From Hormiphora californensis (Eukaryota; Ctenophora; Tentaculata; Cydippida; Pleurobrachiidae), in assembly GCA_020137815.1 (NCBI GenBank), contig CM035358.1, forward strand, positions 7,174,733 to 7,238,732: 64,000 bases of DNA, written 5' to 3'. Made by a program: the position numbers and the translations under genes. Under the pieces are notes generated by a model. The model searched no databases. It saw nothing but the letters and a program-made list of their open reading frames with translations, and was not told the origin of the DNA. Below, piece by piece: positions 1 to 10,748 of the stretch. Each line of letters opens with the position of its first letter. The first letter of the stretch is position 1.

Positions 1-764
1 GGTGTTTGGTGTTCATAGTAGCGATTGTAGCTACTAAAGGTAACCTGTTCGATGACTTGAGCTCGTGGTGGGAGAATCTGATAAACAAATCGCAGTGCGA
101 CTATGTCAGGTATGTAATTGAGCTCTATATTGGTCATACTTTAGCACAGTGCTCTGTTGTTAAAATTTTAGCACAGACTCAGTGTGGGGAAACTCTAACT
201 GAATGGCATCCCATTAATGGGATCCCATCAGCAGTACAACTCTAACTGATAATGAACCACAGTGATGGTTCTTTCTCTGTATTCTCTCTGTGTGCGCGCC
301 CAATCAATCAATGCCCGGGCATGCCCAATGTACTGCTACAGAGAGAATACAGAGAAAGAACCATCACTGTGGTTCATTATCAGTTAGAGTTGTACTGCTG
401 ATGGGATCCCATTAATGGGATGCCATTCAGTTAGAGTTTCCCCTATCAGAGGACCCAACTCCCAAGTATTGTAGTTTAAACTGAATACTGATAATCACTT
501 AATTCCCTATTATTATGCAGAGACTTCGAGGACATTGAAAAACTACCGCTAAAGGACCGTCTCATTGTCCCACTTTTTCGTATCGGCCTGATCCATAGTA
601 TCTGTGAGGACATTGGAGTTCGTGACACCGTCATAGTGATCTATGTGGGGATAGCTGTTATTATCCTCCTTGGTATCAGTTTCGTGGCTGGTATCTGTCG
701 GTATTGTTATTCAACTAGAGTTAGAATATATATACAAGAGAGATACGAATTGAGACGGATATAA
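1..764 (+). CDS. Small single-pass membrane protein, copy A (5' partial)
   Basis: Two exons are visible: the window start to 109 (donor CAG|GTATGT) and 521-764 (acceptor TTATTATGCAG, stop TAA at 762). Phase matches (AG + A makes Arg). The visible N-terminal part ends a hydrophobic signal-like stretch (VFIVAIVATKG) followed by an acidic, Trp-rich segment. Exon 2 encodes DFEDIEKLPLKDRL, then one strong membrane helix (VIVIYVGIAVIILLGISF) and a short basic tail ending ELRRI. I infer a type I membrane protein with a small extracellular part. The start codon lies before the window; copy B at 2618 shows what it looks like. I recognise no family. The 411-nt intron carries a 106-bp-arm palindrome that is absent from copy B. 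Confidence 0.6.
186..443. repeat. Perfect palindromic element (MITE-like) in intron of copy A
   Basis: Positions 186-291 and 338-443 are perfect or near-perfect reverse complements (106 bp each) around a 46-bp centre. The arms begin ggggaaactctaac. The homologous intron of copy B lacks this block, so it is an insertion after the duplication or a loss from copy B. Confidence 0.85.
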
Positions 765-1099
765 ATAACATGAGGAAGGTGACATAAAAAGAGTGACAAA
801 GAGGACCGCATTTTTCGATATATATTTTTTGATATCCTCTAAATACCACGGCCATTGACATGTGGGAACATCCACCTATGGGGTTCGGAAAATCATGAAC
901 CAATTTTCTAATATACACTAAATGATTAGATATGTAATATTTGAGGTTCGTTGAAAAAGTAATTTGAACTGATGAGTCTAGATACGACGAAGCCTTTGTT
1001 TATCTTTTCCTCTCTTAAGGTAATTTAAAGTTTATACTTGTATGAGAGTTCAACCTGTCCTAAGTTAAAACTTGATTCAGACTCCCAATATGATACCTA
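765..1099. other. No gene seen
   Basis: AT-rich sequence after copy A. I see no exon with convincing splice sites and no strong repeat. A hammerhead-like CTGATGA at 969 was considered and rejected. Confidence 0.4.
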
Positions 1100-1615
1100 A
1101 TTCAGGATACAATTGAAGATACCTAAATAACATAAAAGGCTACCTAATAGACTACTAAAGAGGTACACAAACAGCTTAATTTCAGACCTGCCCTAAATTA
1201 GACTCCCTACATTCACCTCCCTAACAAACCGTCCTAAGTTCAAACCTGTAAAGTTCGACCCCTAAATAACCTACCTAATGGTAACCCAAATCAGAACCCT
1301 AAATGATACCTAAATTCAGATACCCTAAACAGACTAAAATTCAGATGACTTAATTTCAGACTCTTGGTCGTAAATTCAAGATTACATAATTGCAGCCCTG
1401 CCTAAATTCGTGTAATTCGACGAAATAACCTGTTATTTCGACCTGCCTAAATTTTTCGATCTCCCTTAAACAAACCCATTATTCAGACTACGCTAATTTC
1501 AGAACCTGTCCTAAAGTTCAGACCTGCCCTGAATTCAGACCTGCCCTAAATTCAGACCTACCCTAAATTCAGACCTACCCTAAATTCAGACCTGCCCTAA
1601 TTTCAGACTTTTGAC
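1100..1615. repeat. Degenerate tandem repeat, unit about 17 bp
   Basis: The motif ttcagacctgccctaaa recurs with increasing regularity toward 1500-1610, where at least six near-identical units are in tandem. Further left the units are decayed. Confidence 0.7.
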
Positions 1616-1689
1616 GGGCCATGTGAATCCGTAAACACTACCCGTCAAAAGTTACCCCCCCCCCATTATTCTCGGCGAGCTGGAGCTCT

Positions 1690-2370
1690 GGAGCTTTGGT
1701 GACATAGACACCTAGCGCCACCCCCCCCCCCGCACACAGGTGTCGGCTCCCCCCCCCCCTAAAAAAAGGGTTGTGTCTTTCAAGAGATCTTGCACGTGAT
1801 CCACTGGACCGATTTACATCCCGCTTGTTTCATGAGACTGCAAATTGGTCCTACTTTACTGGAAAATACCCGAGAAGTTTGTCTGTCAACAGGAGGTGAG
1901 TCAAAATTGATACTGAAGTCAAATCTATAATCTGGCTTCCGAGAGTTTTTGTACCACTCCCAGGCGGTTTAGACTGAGTCTGACGATATTGGGAGATAGA
2001 TTGAGGCCATTTGAGTAATGGAAAATACCCGGCATTAATAGCTGATGCTAATTGCATCAACATATCTCCCAATATCTTCTCTACCGCATGGGCGTAGTGC
2101 AGAAACTCTCGGAAGTCAGATTATAGATTTGACTTCAGTGTCAATTTTGACCCGCTTCCTGTTGACAGACAAAATTGTCGGGTATTTTCCAGTATAGTAA
2201 GATCAATTTGTAGTCTTTTGCGACAAACTGGATGCAAATCGGTCCAGTGGATCACGTGCAACATCCCTTGAAAGAAACGACCCTTTTTGGGGCGGAGACG
2301 TCACCTGTGTCCGGGGGGGGGGGGGGGGGTCGCGCCAGGTGTCTATGTCACCAAGACCTTGCTGTTATTA
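1690..2370. repeat. Large imperfect palindrome, arms about 300 bp
   Basis: The left arm (about 1690-1998) and right arm (about 2061-2370) are reverse complements with scattered differences. They include gtgacatagacacct against aggtgtctatgtcac, and a central pair gatattgggagata (1986) against tatctcccaatatc (2063). Both arms carry a long C or G run, so lengths there may be unreliable. It is probably a non-autonomous fold-back DNA element. Confidence 0.75.
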
Positions 2371-2617
2371 CTACAGAGCTGGACCTGAGATGGACCTTAC
2401 AACTGTCAACTAGAGCAGAAGTTTATCATGAAGAAGGACCCATATTTTAACAGTGCTCAGCCTGCCCAGTATCTCACTTTAGCAAGCATTATAACAAGCA
2501 TATCATACACGTGTAGCACGGGTCGAAGGAAGTTAATTTCAAACACTCAGAGATCTCCTTGTATAATTTGTTGTTCAGCAGAAGAGCCTTGTTTACAGTA
2601 AATCCTTCTTTGTTGTA

Positions 2618-2951
2618 ATGATGATCAAGTGGTGTTTGGTGTTCGTGGTAGCGATTGTAGCTACTAAAGGTGACCTGTTCGATGACCTGTATAATCAGGT
2701 CTCCACAGACCTGGGGTTGGGCTCCAGTTTCCTTGAGAGTGTGGCTAACAAAGTGCAATGCACCATGGTCAAGTATGTAATTTTGTGAGCTCTATATTGT
2801 ACATACTTAAGTGCAGATCTCTGAACTTGTTAGAACTTTAGCACAGACTCAAGACGACCCAAGTAATTGAAAAAAGAAAAAAGAAAAAAAGAAAGTTATA
2901 TTGTGAATACTGATAAATGATAATCACCTAATTCCCTATTATTATACAGAT
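2618..2951 (+). pseudogene. Copy B of the small membrane protein gene, 3' part lost
   Basis: Exon 1 runs from ATG at 2618 (ATGATG; a second ATG at 2621) to 2772 with donor CAA|GTATGT. It encodes a signal peptide MIKWCLVFVVAIVATKG followed by DLFDDL and about 30 residues that differ from copy A. Identity to copy A is high over the signal region and again over the intron ends, including the acceptor tract TTATTATACAG at 2951. After the acceptor the sequence does not match copy A exon 2; it turns into a ggggtaaaatggcac repeat. So the membrane-helix exon is missing or displaced. It could still be a short secreted protein if another exon is used, but I found none. Confidence 0.5.
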
Positions 2952-3340
2952 ACCCCCTCTAGGGTAGAAAGGGGTAAAATGGCACACGGGGTAAAATGGC
3001 ACATGTATGGGGTAAAAATGGTCTGATTCAGGTATCCTGTGACCAGGGAGATGGTTTGGAAGTTAAAACGCGTATTTGGTTATGTGGCGATGTTAATTTT
3101 CACAACTGCCATTAGGTTTTGTATCCTTCTCTTCGGTTTTTCAAAACCCCATTGAGGAAAATGTCGAATCAGTAAATAATGGTCCCTGATGGGGTAAAAG
3201 GTCACCTGACCAATGAAACGAGTTCGTGATTGGGTTAACATGGTTTTGACGGGTTGGTCCAGGACAGAATTACTTGAATGAAAGCATGGACCAGTTACGA
3301 GTGGTCTAAACACCAAGCAACGTGTTCAGAACATGTACCT
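2952..3340. repeat. Inserted sequence with ggggtaaaatggcac repeats
   Basis: Directly after the copy B acceptor, ggggtaaaatggcac occurs twice, followed by a diverged third unit. No coding capacity is seen. It probably replaced or displaced copy B exon 2. Confidence 0.35.
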
Positions 3341-3754
3341 TATAACCCCATGAAAATCAAAAACCAGTTTTTAAGATATATGAATTTACAAATAAAATCA
3401 AAAAAATTAGGACACTAAAAAAACGTTTTCTTTAGACTATTAAATTTTTTTCTCTTCTTGTGTATAATTGTACCTTTACCTTTAAAGTTAGAAAGGTGCG
3501 CAAAACCCCTTCTAGCCTAACAAGATTGGAGTAACCGCCGCCCATGTATTTTTATTTACAGTTTGTGAATTGGAAAACAAGCCACTGTCATGGGGTTGTT
3601 GTATCATCCTAACGGCCATTCTTAAGTTTGGTGTTCACTCTCAGTTCGGTTTGTGCACAAGTGGAAGCATTGAATCGCACTGGGTTAGTTTGGATCAAAA
3701 AGCATGTTTTTGAAGCCATGAACAATCTGTGTTGAACATTCACCATAGACGTTA

Positions 3755-4300
3755 TGCGATAGCCTAGTTAATTATGAATTTCAAAAAAAAACAAGAGACG
3801 AACATTTTTTTAAATATTACTTCGGTTTCCTTCTTTGTCTTGGTACTTCCCCTTACTGAAAGACGTCGACAAGACAGTCGAAACATCTCCTGCGCATTAT
3901 TGAAATTGTAAATTGCAAAATCTACACATCATGGGGATTTGAAAAATCATGAACCGGCAATGTTCTTAAAGTTTGGTGAAAATATCACGTCTCAATGTTG
4001 TGTTTGAAACACAAGTTAGAAGCATGGGACCTTCACTAAAGTGTTCCTCGGATCAAAACAAACATGTTGGTGAAGGCCCCATGCTTCTAACTCATGTGTT
4101 TGAAGCATGCACGTGCAAGCCCGTGCATGCGCATTCCTAGTTAATTCTGAATTTCAAACACAACATTGAGACGTCATATTTTCACCAAACTTCGGTTTGT
4201 CTGTCTGTCTCTGGGACTCAATAGCTGAAGACGTCTGACATAGATCAGTCGAAAGCTCCTGTTCTTAATTGAATATTAGTACTGCAAAATCGTTGTTTCT
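3755..4300. repeat. Duplicated block with internal palindrome and ribozyme-like ends
   Basis: 3755-3930 and about 4120-4300 are diverged direct copies: both run from agcctagttaatt-like sequence through ttcggtttg/ttcggtttc to a CTGA...GTCGAAA segment. Between them, 3971-4009 and 4152-4190 are reverse complements (gtttggtgaaaatatcacg against cgtcatattttcaccaaac), with a second inner pair around the motif agcatggg. Confidence 0.6.
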
Positions 4301-4964
4301 CTTTAATTGAACGAATGTTTTCCAACATTCTGAGCCTGACAACAACTGGTCCCTGATTGGCTGATAACCAGTCACGTGACCTAAATAACGAGTTCTGATT
4401 GGTTGTTGTTATAGGAACGACTGTTTTCCAACATTCTGCCTGACAAAGGCCTGATTGGTGAAACCAGCACGTGCCTAATCGGCGATTGGCTTGTAAGGAC
4501 GCTGTTTCCCTTTTCTGAGCCTATTTTGACAAACAACGTGCGCCGTCGGGTGCTGCACCTAACGGATAGATATTATTTTCTCTATGTAACCTTGGTAAAA
4601 CTCAGAAGGCAAAGATTAGAAGATTTAGTATATTTTAAAACGGGTCACACTAGGGGCTTTTGGTTTGGTTTTAAAATATGGAATGATTGGGGTTTTTTAA
4701 AGGAAAAAGATGGAAAAGTTACCTAATCCGAAGTCAAAATTTCATGATGAGGGTGATAAAGGGATAATGAAATTTTCATATAGGGAAAAAAAAAAGGATC
4801 AATATTTCCCACAGAAGAGGGGCCTCATCAGACAGAGGGGATCAGCTTGAGAGGTTTTAATAAACCACTCCCCCATGGTGTGATCCTTTAACAGAGAGAT
4901 CAACTATAAACTTGAGCTTTTAGATTTTAATTCAGTTTCATCAACCACTCTTCCAAATATCGCG

Positions 4965-4970
<6 letters not shown>
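4301..4970. other. Intergenic, weak local repeats only
   Basis: The phrases ctgattgg and gttttccaacattctg recur (4320-4490), suggesting a decayed repeat. No exon with matching splice sites was found. Confidence 0.35.

Positions 4971-4971
<1 letters not shown>

Positions 4972-4999
<28 letters not shown>
4972..4999. repeat. (GA)n microsatellite
   Basis: Uninterrupted GA dinucleotides. Confidence 0.9.
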
Positions 5000-5001
<2 letters not shown>

Positions 5002-5239
5002 TGAGGCGTGTTGTTGAGCTGAGGGGTTGGGTTCCATTGTGGACTATAATTCCTTAAGGTTTATTATTCCAGGAGAATTAGTTAGAAGAATTCTTACTAA
5101 GAGAAACCAATTACCAACGCTTTTATCTGGCCGGTTTGTTAATTGTCTGTCGGTTTGTCTGTCTGTCTGTGCCATATACTATTTTTCAGTTGAATATCAA
5201 TCACAATATGACATCGCCCCAACATTAGGTTAGTCGACA

Positions 5240-5396
5240 GTGTGATACTAAGGACAGAAAGAGAGAAGAAAAGAGAGAGAGGAGGGAGAGAGAGAGACGA
5301 GAGAGAGAGGAAGGGAGAGAGAGAGGAAAAGAAAAGAGGAAGAGAGAAGGAGAGAGAGGGGAAGAGGAGAGAGAGGGAGAGGAGGGGAAGAGAGAG

Positions 5397-5432
<36 letters not shown>

Positions 5433-5515
5433 AGAGGAGGAAGAGAGAGAGAGAGAGAGGAAGAGAGGAGGAAGAGAGAGAAAAGAGAGAGAAAAGGAGA
5501 GGAGAAAGGGGGGGA
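5240..5515. repeat. GA-rich low-complexity tract
   Basis: Almost pure purine on the + strand with irregular GA, GGA and GAA units. Apparent open frames on both strands here are Arg/Glu or Ser/Leu low complexity and are not genes. Confidence 0.9.
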
Positions 5516-6856
5516 TGTCCACCCAGTTACTGGGTTTAAATTTCGTTTTGGATTTAAACAGCTTCGTGGGGGAAAACGTCTATTTTCCCCAATCACCCCC
5601 AACTTTTTTCCTTTCACTGGCTCTGTGTTTTAAACTTCCTTGGGGTCCTACTGGTAGGAGAGAGGGAATTTAACATTTAGATATTTTAGTGTTCATGTTG
5701 AGATCGAAAAGTAGTGTTACCAAAACATGTAATGGGAACCAAATTCTATGTTTTACTTTATTTTTATTTAAAACTTTCCCATCTTTCGACCATACACTGT
5801 TATGTAACTAGTAGTTGAACTACTGTAGTAGCCTACTGTCATCGGTCATTACACAATTGCACATTTCCTTTTAGTTTTTCAAGAGATAAAGGAACTTTAA
5901 ATATAGATACTGTCGGACCCTGATTCACCGGGCCCCAATTTACCGTGAGGATAAACTTCCCCCGAACTAAGTATTTTGGCCCATTTTCACTAAAAATTTC
6001 AGATTTTCGAATTTTCTAATTAGCCATGTCATGTGATCTCTATCGAATCGTGAATGGAAACGTGGCGACTAATCAGGGCGAGGAATCATATATCCTAGAC
6101 GTCCCAAGAGCCATAGTAACGATACATGACCTATTCAACTAATCAAGTGTTGGGTAGAGTGGTAAAAATCACACAGGTAGGTACCCTCCCAAATCATCGA
6201 GTGTTCCATTAGCAAATTAAATTAATTAAAAAAAAGTTAGCATGTAGAGATCGCGATACGTGATTTCTAAATCTAATGAGGTCACAGTCTATCGATAAAC
6301 GTCTTGTATTTGAATCGATGATACGTGAGTCCTGATCACCGCTACACTGTCAGAGCATTGGCCTGACAGCCGCTACACATATTCACCGATTAATGGTCAT
6401 ACGGGTTTAATAAATTGTTGTTTGAGTGTTGGTACTAATATGCTAATCAATTGTATCATTGAAACTGCTTGTGAGCGTTAAAATTCGGTCAAAAATGCAT
6501 CACCCCGATATACTATAGGTACCGGGTTGGCCACTTGATACCTGAGTGAGATCGACGTCGCGCGCGACTGAGATCGATCTCACATACAGAGCGAGAATAG
6601 GTTGCAATGGAGCCAATATACCGGGCACCCCGATTTACCGGGAAAAATGTCTTCCCCCGTATTCTCACTACAAGCAGCTTTGGATACACAACATCCCCTC
6701 ATACTTACTTCTGGTTACTTCTGATGATTCGCCGCCGTTTACACTCCGACCGGGGTATCGCTTGCTTGCAACTCCCCGTCGTTCAGTCTCATGTCTAGTA
6801 TAGAGTTCCTGGAGCTTCGTACATATCCCGTAACTGGGGGACAGTCCGAAAACGAC
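5516..6856. other. Intergenic with decayed transposon ends
   Basis: No gene supported. ctgtcggaccctgattcacc near 5929 and ggcaccccgatttaccggg near 6626 resemble the inverted ends of the mini-transposon at 48255-48426, so this is likely the remains of that family. tcagagcattggcctgacag near 6353 belongs to the tRNA-like repeat also seen at 19405, 27556 and 42020. Confidence 0.4.
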
Positions 6857-7268
6857 GTCAGGTTAGGGTCACCACACACCAAAGTTAAAATTAAAATTAA
6901 AATTTGACGTTTTTGGTCATAACTCTGCCATTTCTTGGCAAAATTGCTTCATTTTGGGCTTGTTGGAAAGAGGGCATCGAGCCCGTTCTGAACAGCCCAA
7001 GAAACTTGAAATCGGCGCAAAGTGCGCGGCGTTAAGGCGCATAATGCGCGCGTTAAAATTTTAAAATTTTAACACACACATTTTGCACTGTAACGCCGCG
7101 CAATTTGCGCCGATTTCAAGTTTCTTGGGCTGTTCAGAACGGGCTCGATGCCCTCTTTCCAACAAGCCCAAAATGAAGCAATTTTGCCAAGAAATGGCAG
7201 AGTTATGACCAAAAACGTCAAATTTTAATTTTAATTTTAACTTTGGTGTGTGGTGACCCTAACTTGAC
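6857..7268. repeat. 412-bp palindromic mini-transposon
   Basis: The arms (gtcaggttagggtcacc and ggtgaccctaacttgac at the ends) are reverse complements over about 190 bp each, meeting in a GC/AT-alternating centre near 7045-7085. A deletion derivative of the same family sits at 44345-44485. The right end abuts and truncates the LINE fragment at 7259-7553. Confidence 0.85.
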
Positions 7269-7553
7269 AGCTGAACTTTGAATACCTGGAACTCGTCAAT
7301 TTGATTAAGTTTTGCAGGTAAACAGTTCCATAGTCGTGGTCCCATAACAGCAAAGGATCCGTCATATGCTGTCTGTTTGGCCATAGTGGACAGTTTGGTC
7401 AATTTGGGAACCACAGCTCGAACTCCAAGTCGGCCTCCAGTTGTGAACCTTATTTTGAGGTCATTGGAGACTAGGCCGTGCATGATCTTCCACATGTGGA
7501 GAATGGAGTATCTCTCTCTCCTGCGCTGCAGGGAGCTAAGGCCCAGATCTTAA
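7259..7553 (-). pseudogene. LINE reverse transcriptase C-terminal fragment
   Basis: Read on minus, the frame gives LGLSSLQRRRERYSILHMWK, then HGLVSNDLKIRF and finally GSFAVMGPRLWNCLPAKLNQ. This order (LxSLQRRRERY, WKIxHGL, RLGxxAVVP, FAVxGPRLWNxLP) is typical of the region after the reverse transcriptase domain in CR1/L2-like non-LTR retrotransposons. No catalytic motifs are present; only the tail remains. The reading frame ends inside the palindromic element at 6857-7268, so the transposon insertion or junction cut it. Confidence 0.75.
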
Positions 7554-7734
7554 TAAAATAACCCCCTCTCCCCCTCATCTAACTATACCCCTGTCATACT
7601 ACCCCCTCACCTGAATAATATAATCCCTCATCCAACCCCCTGCCACGCCAGGTGAACAGGCTGTACAGAGGACAGGGAGAAAACACGTTAGAGCTTCTCC
7701 TAGCGACAAGGTAATTCTATCTCTCTCTCTCTGC
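7554..7734. other. C-rich spacer
   Basis: Repeated acccc-type phrases such as ataaccccctctccccctc; no gene. Confidence 0.3.
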
Positions 7735-7780
7735 CTGCTATGCGAGAGAGACGAGAGAAGAGAGACGCGAGCAGAACGAG

Positions 7781-7876
<96 letters not shown>

Positions 7877-7929
7877 ACGAGAGAGAGAGATCGAGATAGA
7901 GAGAGAATCTCTCTCTCTCTCTCTTTCTC

Positions 7930-7965
<36 letters not shown>

Positions 7966-7995
7966 TTCTCTCTCCCTCTCTCCCTCTCTCTAACT
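7735..7995. repeat. (GA)n followed by (CT)n tract
   Basis: About 170 bp of GA repeats then about 90 bp of CT repeats, making a weak palindrome. Open frames here are low complexity only. Confidence 0.9.
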
Positions 7996-8617
7996 CTATT
8001 ATATCTCGAATGGCACATGTGAGTTGTATCACGTGTGTTAGCTGAGAAATTATCCTACACATATCAAGTTACAGCAGTAGCTTCTCTTACTATCTCTGTT
8101 ACAGTGTTACATTTGTTACTCATTGCTGACAGCTGACGTTGAAATACTCACATTCTCTGCTTCATATTCTATCTTTCTTTTTCTCACCAAGAAAATATAG
8201 TTTTGGCAGTTTATTTAGCCAGGATAAGTATCGGATAATTGTTTATGAGCCGCATGATAATAGTTTGTTGGGATGATATCTCCTTCCGGCTTGATCAATC
8301 AGGGACAAAATGAAATTACGGTGTTTTATTAAACGGAACAGTTTCGATGTTACAACATCTTCCTCAGCCTACAAAATTTGGAAAATTGGTTAAAAATTTA
8401 TTTAGTATATGATATGTTTTGTAGTTTTTGTTGATCTGGTCTTTCCACTCCACAATCTCACCCTGCTAACACTTTATAAATTATAATTGTTTATTAGCCG
8501 CATAATTGGTGAATACGTTTTGCGTTCTTCTACCCGTCTATCTTTTGTCCAGCCGGGCGGAAAAAACAAAACGCATTCACTATAATAACTCACTCAACAA
8601 CCGATAACCCTAACCCT

Positions 8618-8666
8618 TTGTTGAGTAAGGGGGAAGGGTGTGACACTCTTCCCCCTTACTCAACAA
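8618..8666. repeat. Perfect hairpin, 19-bp stem
   Basis: ttgttgagtaagggggaag (8618-8636) pairs perfectly with cttcccccttactcaacaa (8648-8666) across an 11-nt loop. It lies 72 bp upstream of the start of the first four-helix gene. The arm cccttactcaacaa recurs upstream of the second gene. Confidence 0.8.
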
Positions 8667-8738
8667 CTAACCCTGCAATAATATCCCTCCTCAGCAATAA
8701 CGATCATTAATTAATTAATTAATTAATTGTTGATCATT

Positions 8739-9275
8739 ATGGCACGAACTTCCAATGAGATTGTGGGATTCATTAGGACCTACCTGCCTGACGCCCTGGT
8801 GCTTCTGCCCTGTATTCTGTTGGTGGCACTGGTGAATCGGGCTGTTCATATCGACAATAAAGGTATGTGTGTGACAGTTGTCCTAACCCTCCTTTACATT
8901 TGTGTTTCGCGGGCGCGCTTATGTGCCAGTGGGTATTATAACCAGGTATCCCCTGACTACAATACACAGTGTTACGCACAGTACAATTCACAAAATGTTT
9001 CAGAGTGTAGTAAGGATGGTCTGGTCCTGTGGATTGTTATTGCTGTTTGCACCGTCCTGATAGCTCTGGAGAAGTACCAAGCAACCAAAAACTTCGGCTG
9101 TCTCTTTGTGTCCATTGTAGCTTACTTTCTGCTGCAACTGGCGATCCATTACGCCCCTCTTGGCTGTGTGTTGGATAGCAAAGGCAGTAAGGATTGGCTA
9201 GAGATTCTGCGGGCTGTCGTCTGTGGGCTCTTCTGTCTTCTCTACGGAATTCTGGCCTTCAAACAGAAGTTCTGA
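8739..9275 (+). CDS. Four-helix small membrane protein, gene 1
   Basis: ATG at 8739 (MARTSNEIVGF). Preferred model: exon 1 8739-8862 (donor AAAG|GTATGT), exon 2 9004-9275 (acceptor tttcag, stop TGA), 131 aa, phase-1 intron. The model rests on alignment with gene 2 (10749-16139), which has an intron at the same place and phase. Four hydrophobic helices are predicted: LVLLPCILLVALVN; LVLWIVIAVCTVLIALEKY; CLFVSIVAYFLLQLAI; ILRAVVCGLFCLLYGIL. The LEKY motif after helix 2 is shared with gene 2 (VLVTLEKYRHT). The 141-nt intron is divisible by three and stop-free, so retention would give a 178-aa form with an extra hydrophobic stretch. An AATAAA is at 9721. I recognise no named family. Confidence 0.65.
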   Translation: MARTSNEIVGFIRTYLPDALVLLPCILLVALVNRAVHIDNKGMCVTVVLTLLYICVSRARLCASGYYNQVSPDYNTQCYAQYNSQNVSECSKDGLVLWIVIAVCTVLIALEKYQATKNFGCLFVSIVAYFLLQLAIHYAPLGCVLDSKGSKDWLEILRAVVCGLFCLLYGILAFKQKF

Positions 9276-9284
9276 GAAACTGTG

Positions 9285-9475
9285 AGAGAGAACGGTACTT
9301 TAAGTAAGAGAGAGAAGAGAGAACGGTACTTTAGTTAGGAGAGAGAAGAGAGAACGGTACTTTAAGTAAGAGAGAGAAGAGAGAACGGTACCTTAATTAG
9401 GAGAGAAAAGAGAGAACGGTACCTTAAGTAAGAGAGAGAGAGAGAGAGAGAGAGCAGAGAGAACGTTACTTTAAT
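9285..9475. repeat. About 34-bp tandem repeat in the 3' region of gene 1
   Basis: Six imperfect units containing agagaacggtactttaa, starting about 10 bp after the stop codon; the last unit is expanded by (GA)n. Confidence 0.8.
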
Positions 9476-9524
9476 TAGGAACTGCAATTGTATTTTATAC
9501 TGTGTTACCTAACAGTGCTGCTTG

Positions 9525-9690
9525 CAGTCAAAATACGGTAACGCAAAATACAGTAAGGAGACGCGCACGGTGCATAACGCGCGGCAAAAAGTTCATGTGT
9601 CAGCACTTACTAGCGCCCTGATTGGTCACGGTTGCGCGTCGTCTTACTGTATCTTCGTTTTCCATTACCGTTTTCCCACTACAAGCGACC
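9525..9690. repeat. Mini-transposon with imperfect inverted ends
   Basis: tacggtaacgcaaaatacag and agtaaggagacgcgc at the left oppose gcgcgtcgtcttact and the degenerate attaccgtttt at the right. Similar ends (ataccgtaagaagacgc with gcgtctgygtaccgttt) are at 14909/15790 and 44508/44585, and these elements also share a ccaatcac or gattggtca motif. Confidence 0.5.
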
Positions 9691-9720
9691 GTGTAATGAA
9701 GAATTTTTGTTAAATGAGAC

Positions 9721-9726
9721 AATAAA
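9721..9726 (+). promoter_or_regulatory. Candidate poly(A) signal of gene 1
   Basis: AATAAA about 445 bp after the gene 1 stop codon. Confidence 0.4.
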
Positions 9727-10716
9727 ATACATTTTTGGTAGCGTCATTAGTTTAGAGATTTGAATGAATAACAACATTACTTAGTTACTTTATTCTTAAA
9801 TCAGTATCTATTTTTAGCTCAAACTGAAAACTTTTTTTCACCAAAAAAACTTCCGGCTTTTAAACCAGAATAAGATTAGGTTCCACTTGTTGAGCTCAAC
9901 AAAGTTCCACATCTTTAGTTTTACCACAGAGCGTGGTTAGTTAACCTAATGATTTGAAACCGGATATCTCACACTGTGAAATTCTCACAGAGCTGTGGAC
10001 GATCTCTTTTTCTCCTTCCTTACTATCATGTGAGGCATTGCTTCCTCAACTTCCATCGTATGATTGCTTCAAGATGAACACAATTGCAGTTGGTGTCCCA
10101 CAGCCAGGCCATTCAATTGATTTACTGCATGGTACTGCCCAATTGATAGCGATATTATAGCTTGTTGTTATATGGTAAACTTGGGTAAAGGGAACCACGC
10201 ATGGTATAAACCATGTGATCGGGGTATTGACTATTGACACAGCCGCCCCCCACAACACATTTACACACAACCGGACCTCACATTTCACAATTACACTGAT
10301 GATGGAGAATGTGTCAAAGCTGTCGTGATGGTGCAATGTTATTACAGCTATTTTGGGGCGAACCAAGCGTTACCCCCCGACACTATAATGTGGTCATGCC
10401 CCCACATACACGCAATCTTTGTTGATGTTGTGTGGTTAAGATCAACATCAAAACACAAATACCACCACTAGGTCTCTTTATTACAGCTGCAGTGTTGTCT
10501 TGGTACTATAGTAGCAGCTGATATCACTGGCTGGAGGGGTTGAGCCTCAAACTTTACAATACAGCCAATAATTTAGTAGTTTTTGAAATGCTTTATTAAT
10601 CTTGTACTTTTATTTTTCTACTGTGTATCAACTGCACACTGTAGTGCACAGGACTCATTTCAATTAAACTTCGATTGTTCAAAAGATTTATTCCAATTCC
10701 ATGCATATTGTTGTCA
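9727..10716. other. Intergenic, no gene seen
   Basis: AT-rich sequence between the two four-helix genes. Open frames here show no splice support or recognisable composition. Confidence 0.35.
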
Positions 10717-10748
10717 CCCCTTACTCAACAAATAATTTGTGACAGATC

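Noticed and set aside
969-990. Hammerhead ribozyme core at CTGATGAGTC...GACGAAG
   Set aside because: The invariant GAAA is GAAG and I found no stem III or cleavage triplet.
5139-5673. Ser/Leu-rich and Arg/Glu-rich proteins
   Set aside because: Translation of GA/CT low-complexity DNA; the same holds for 7599-8062, 54014-54439, 55853-56100 and 62303-62666.
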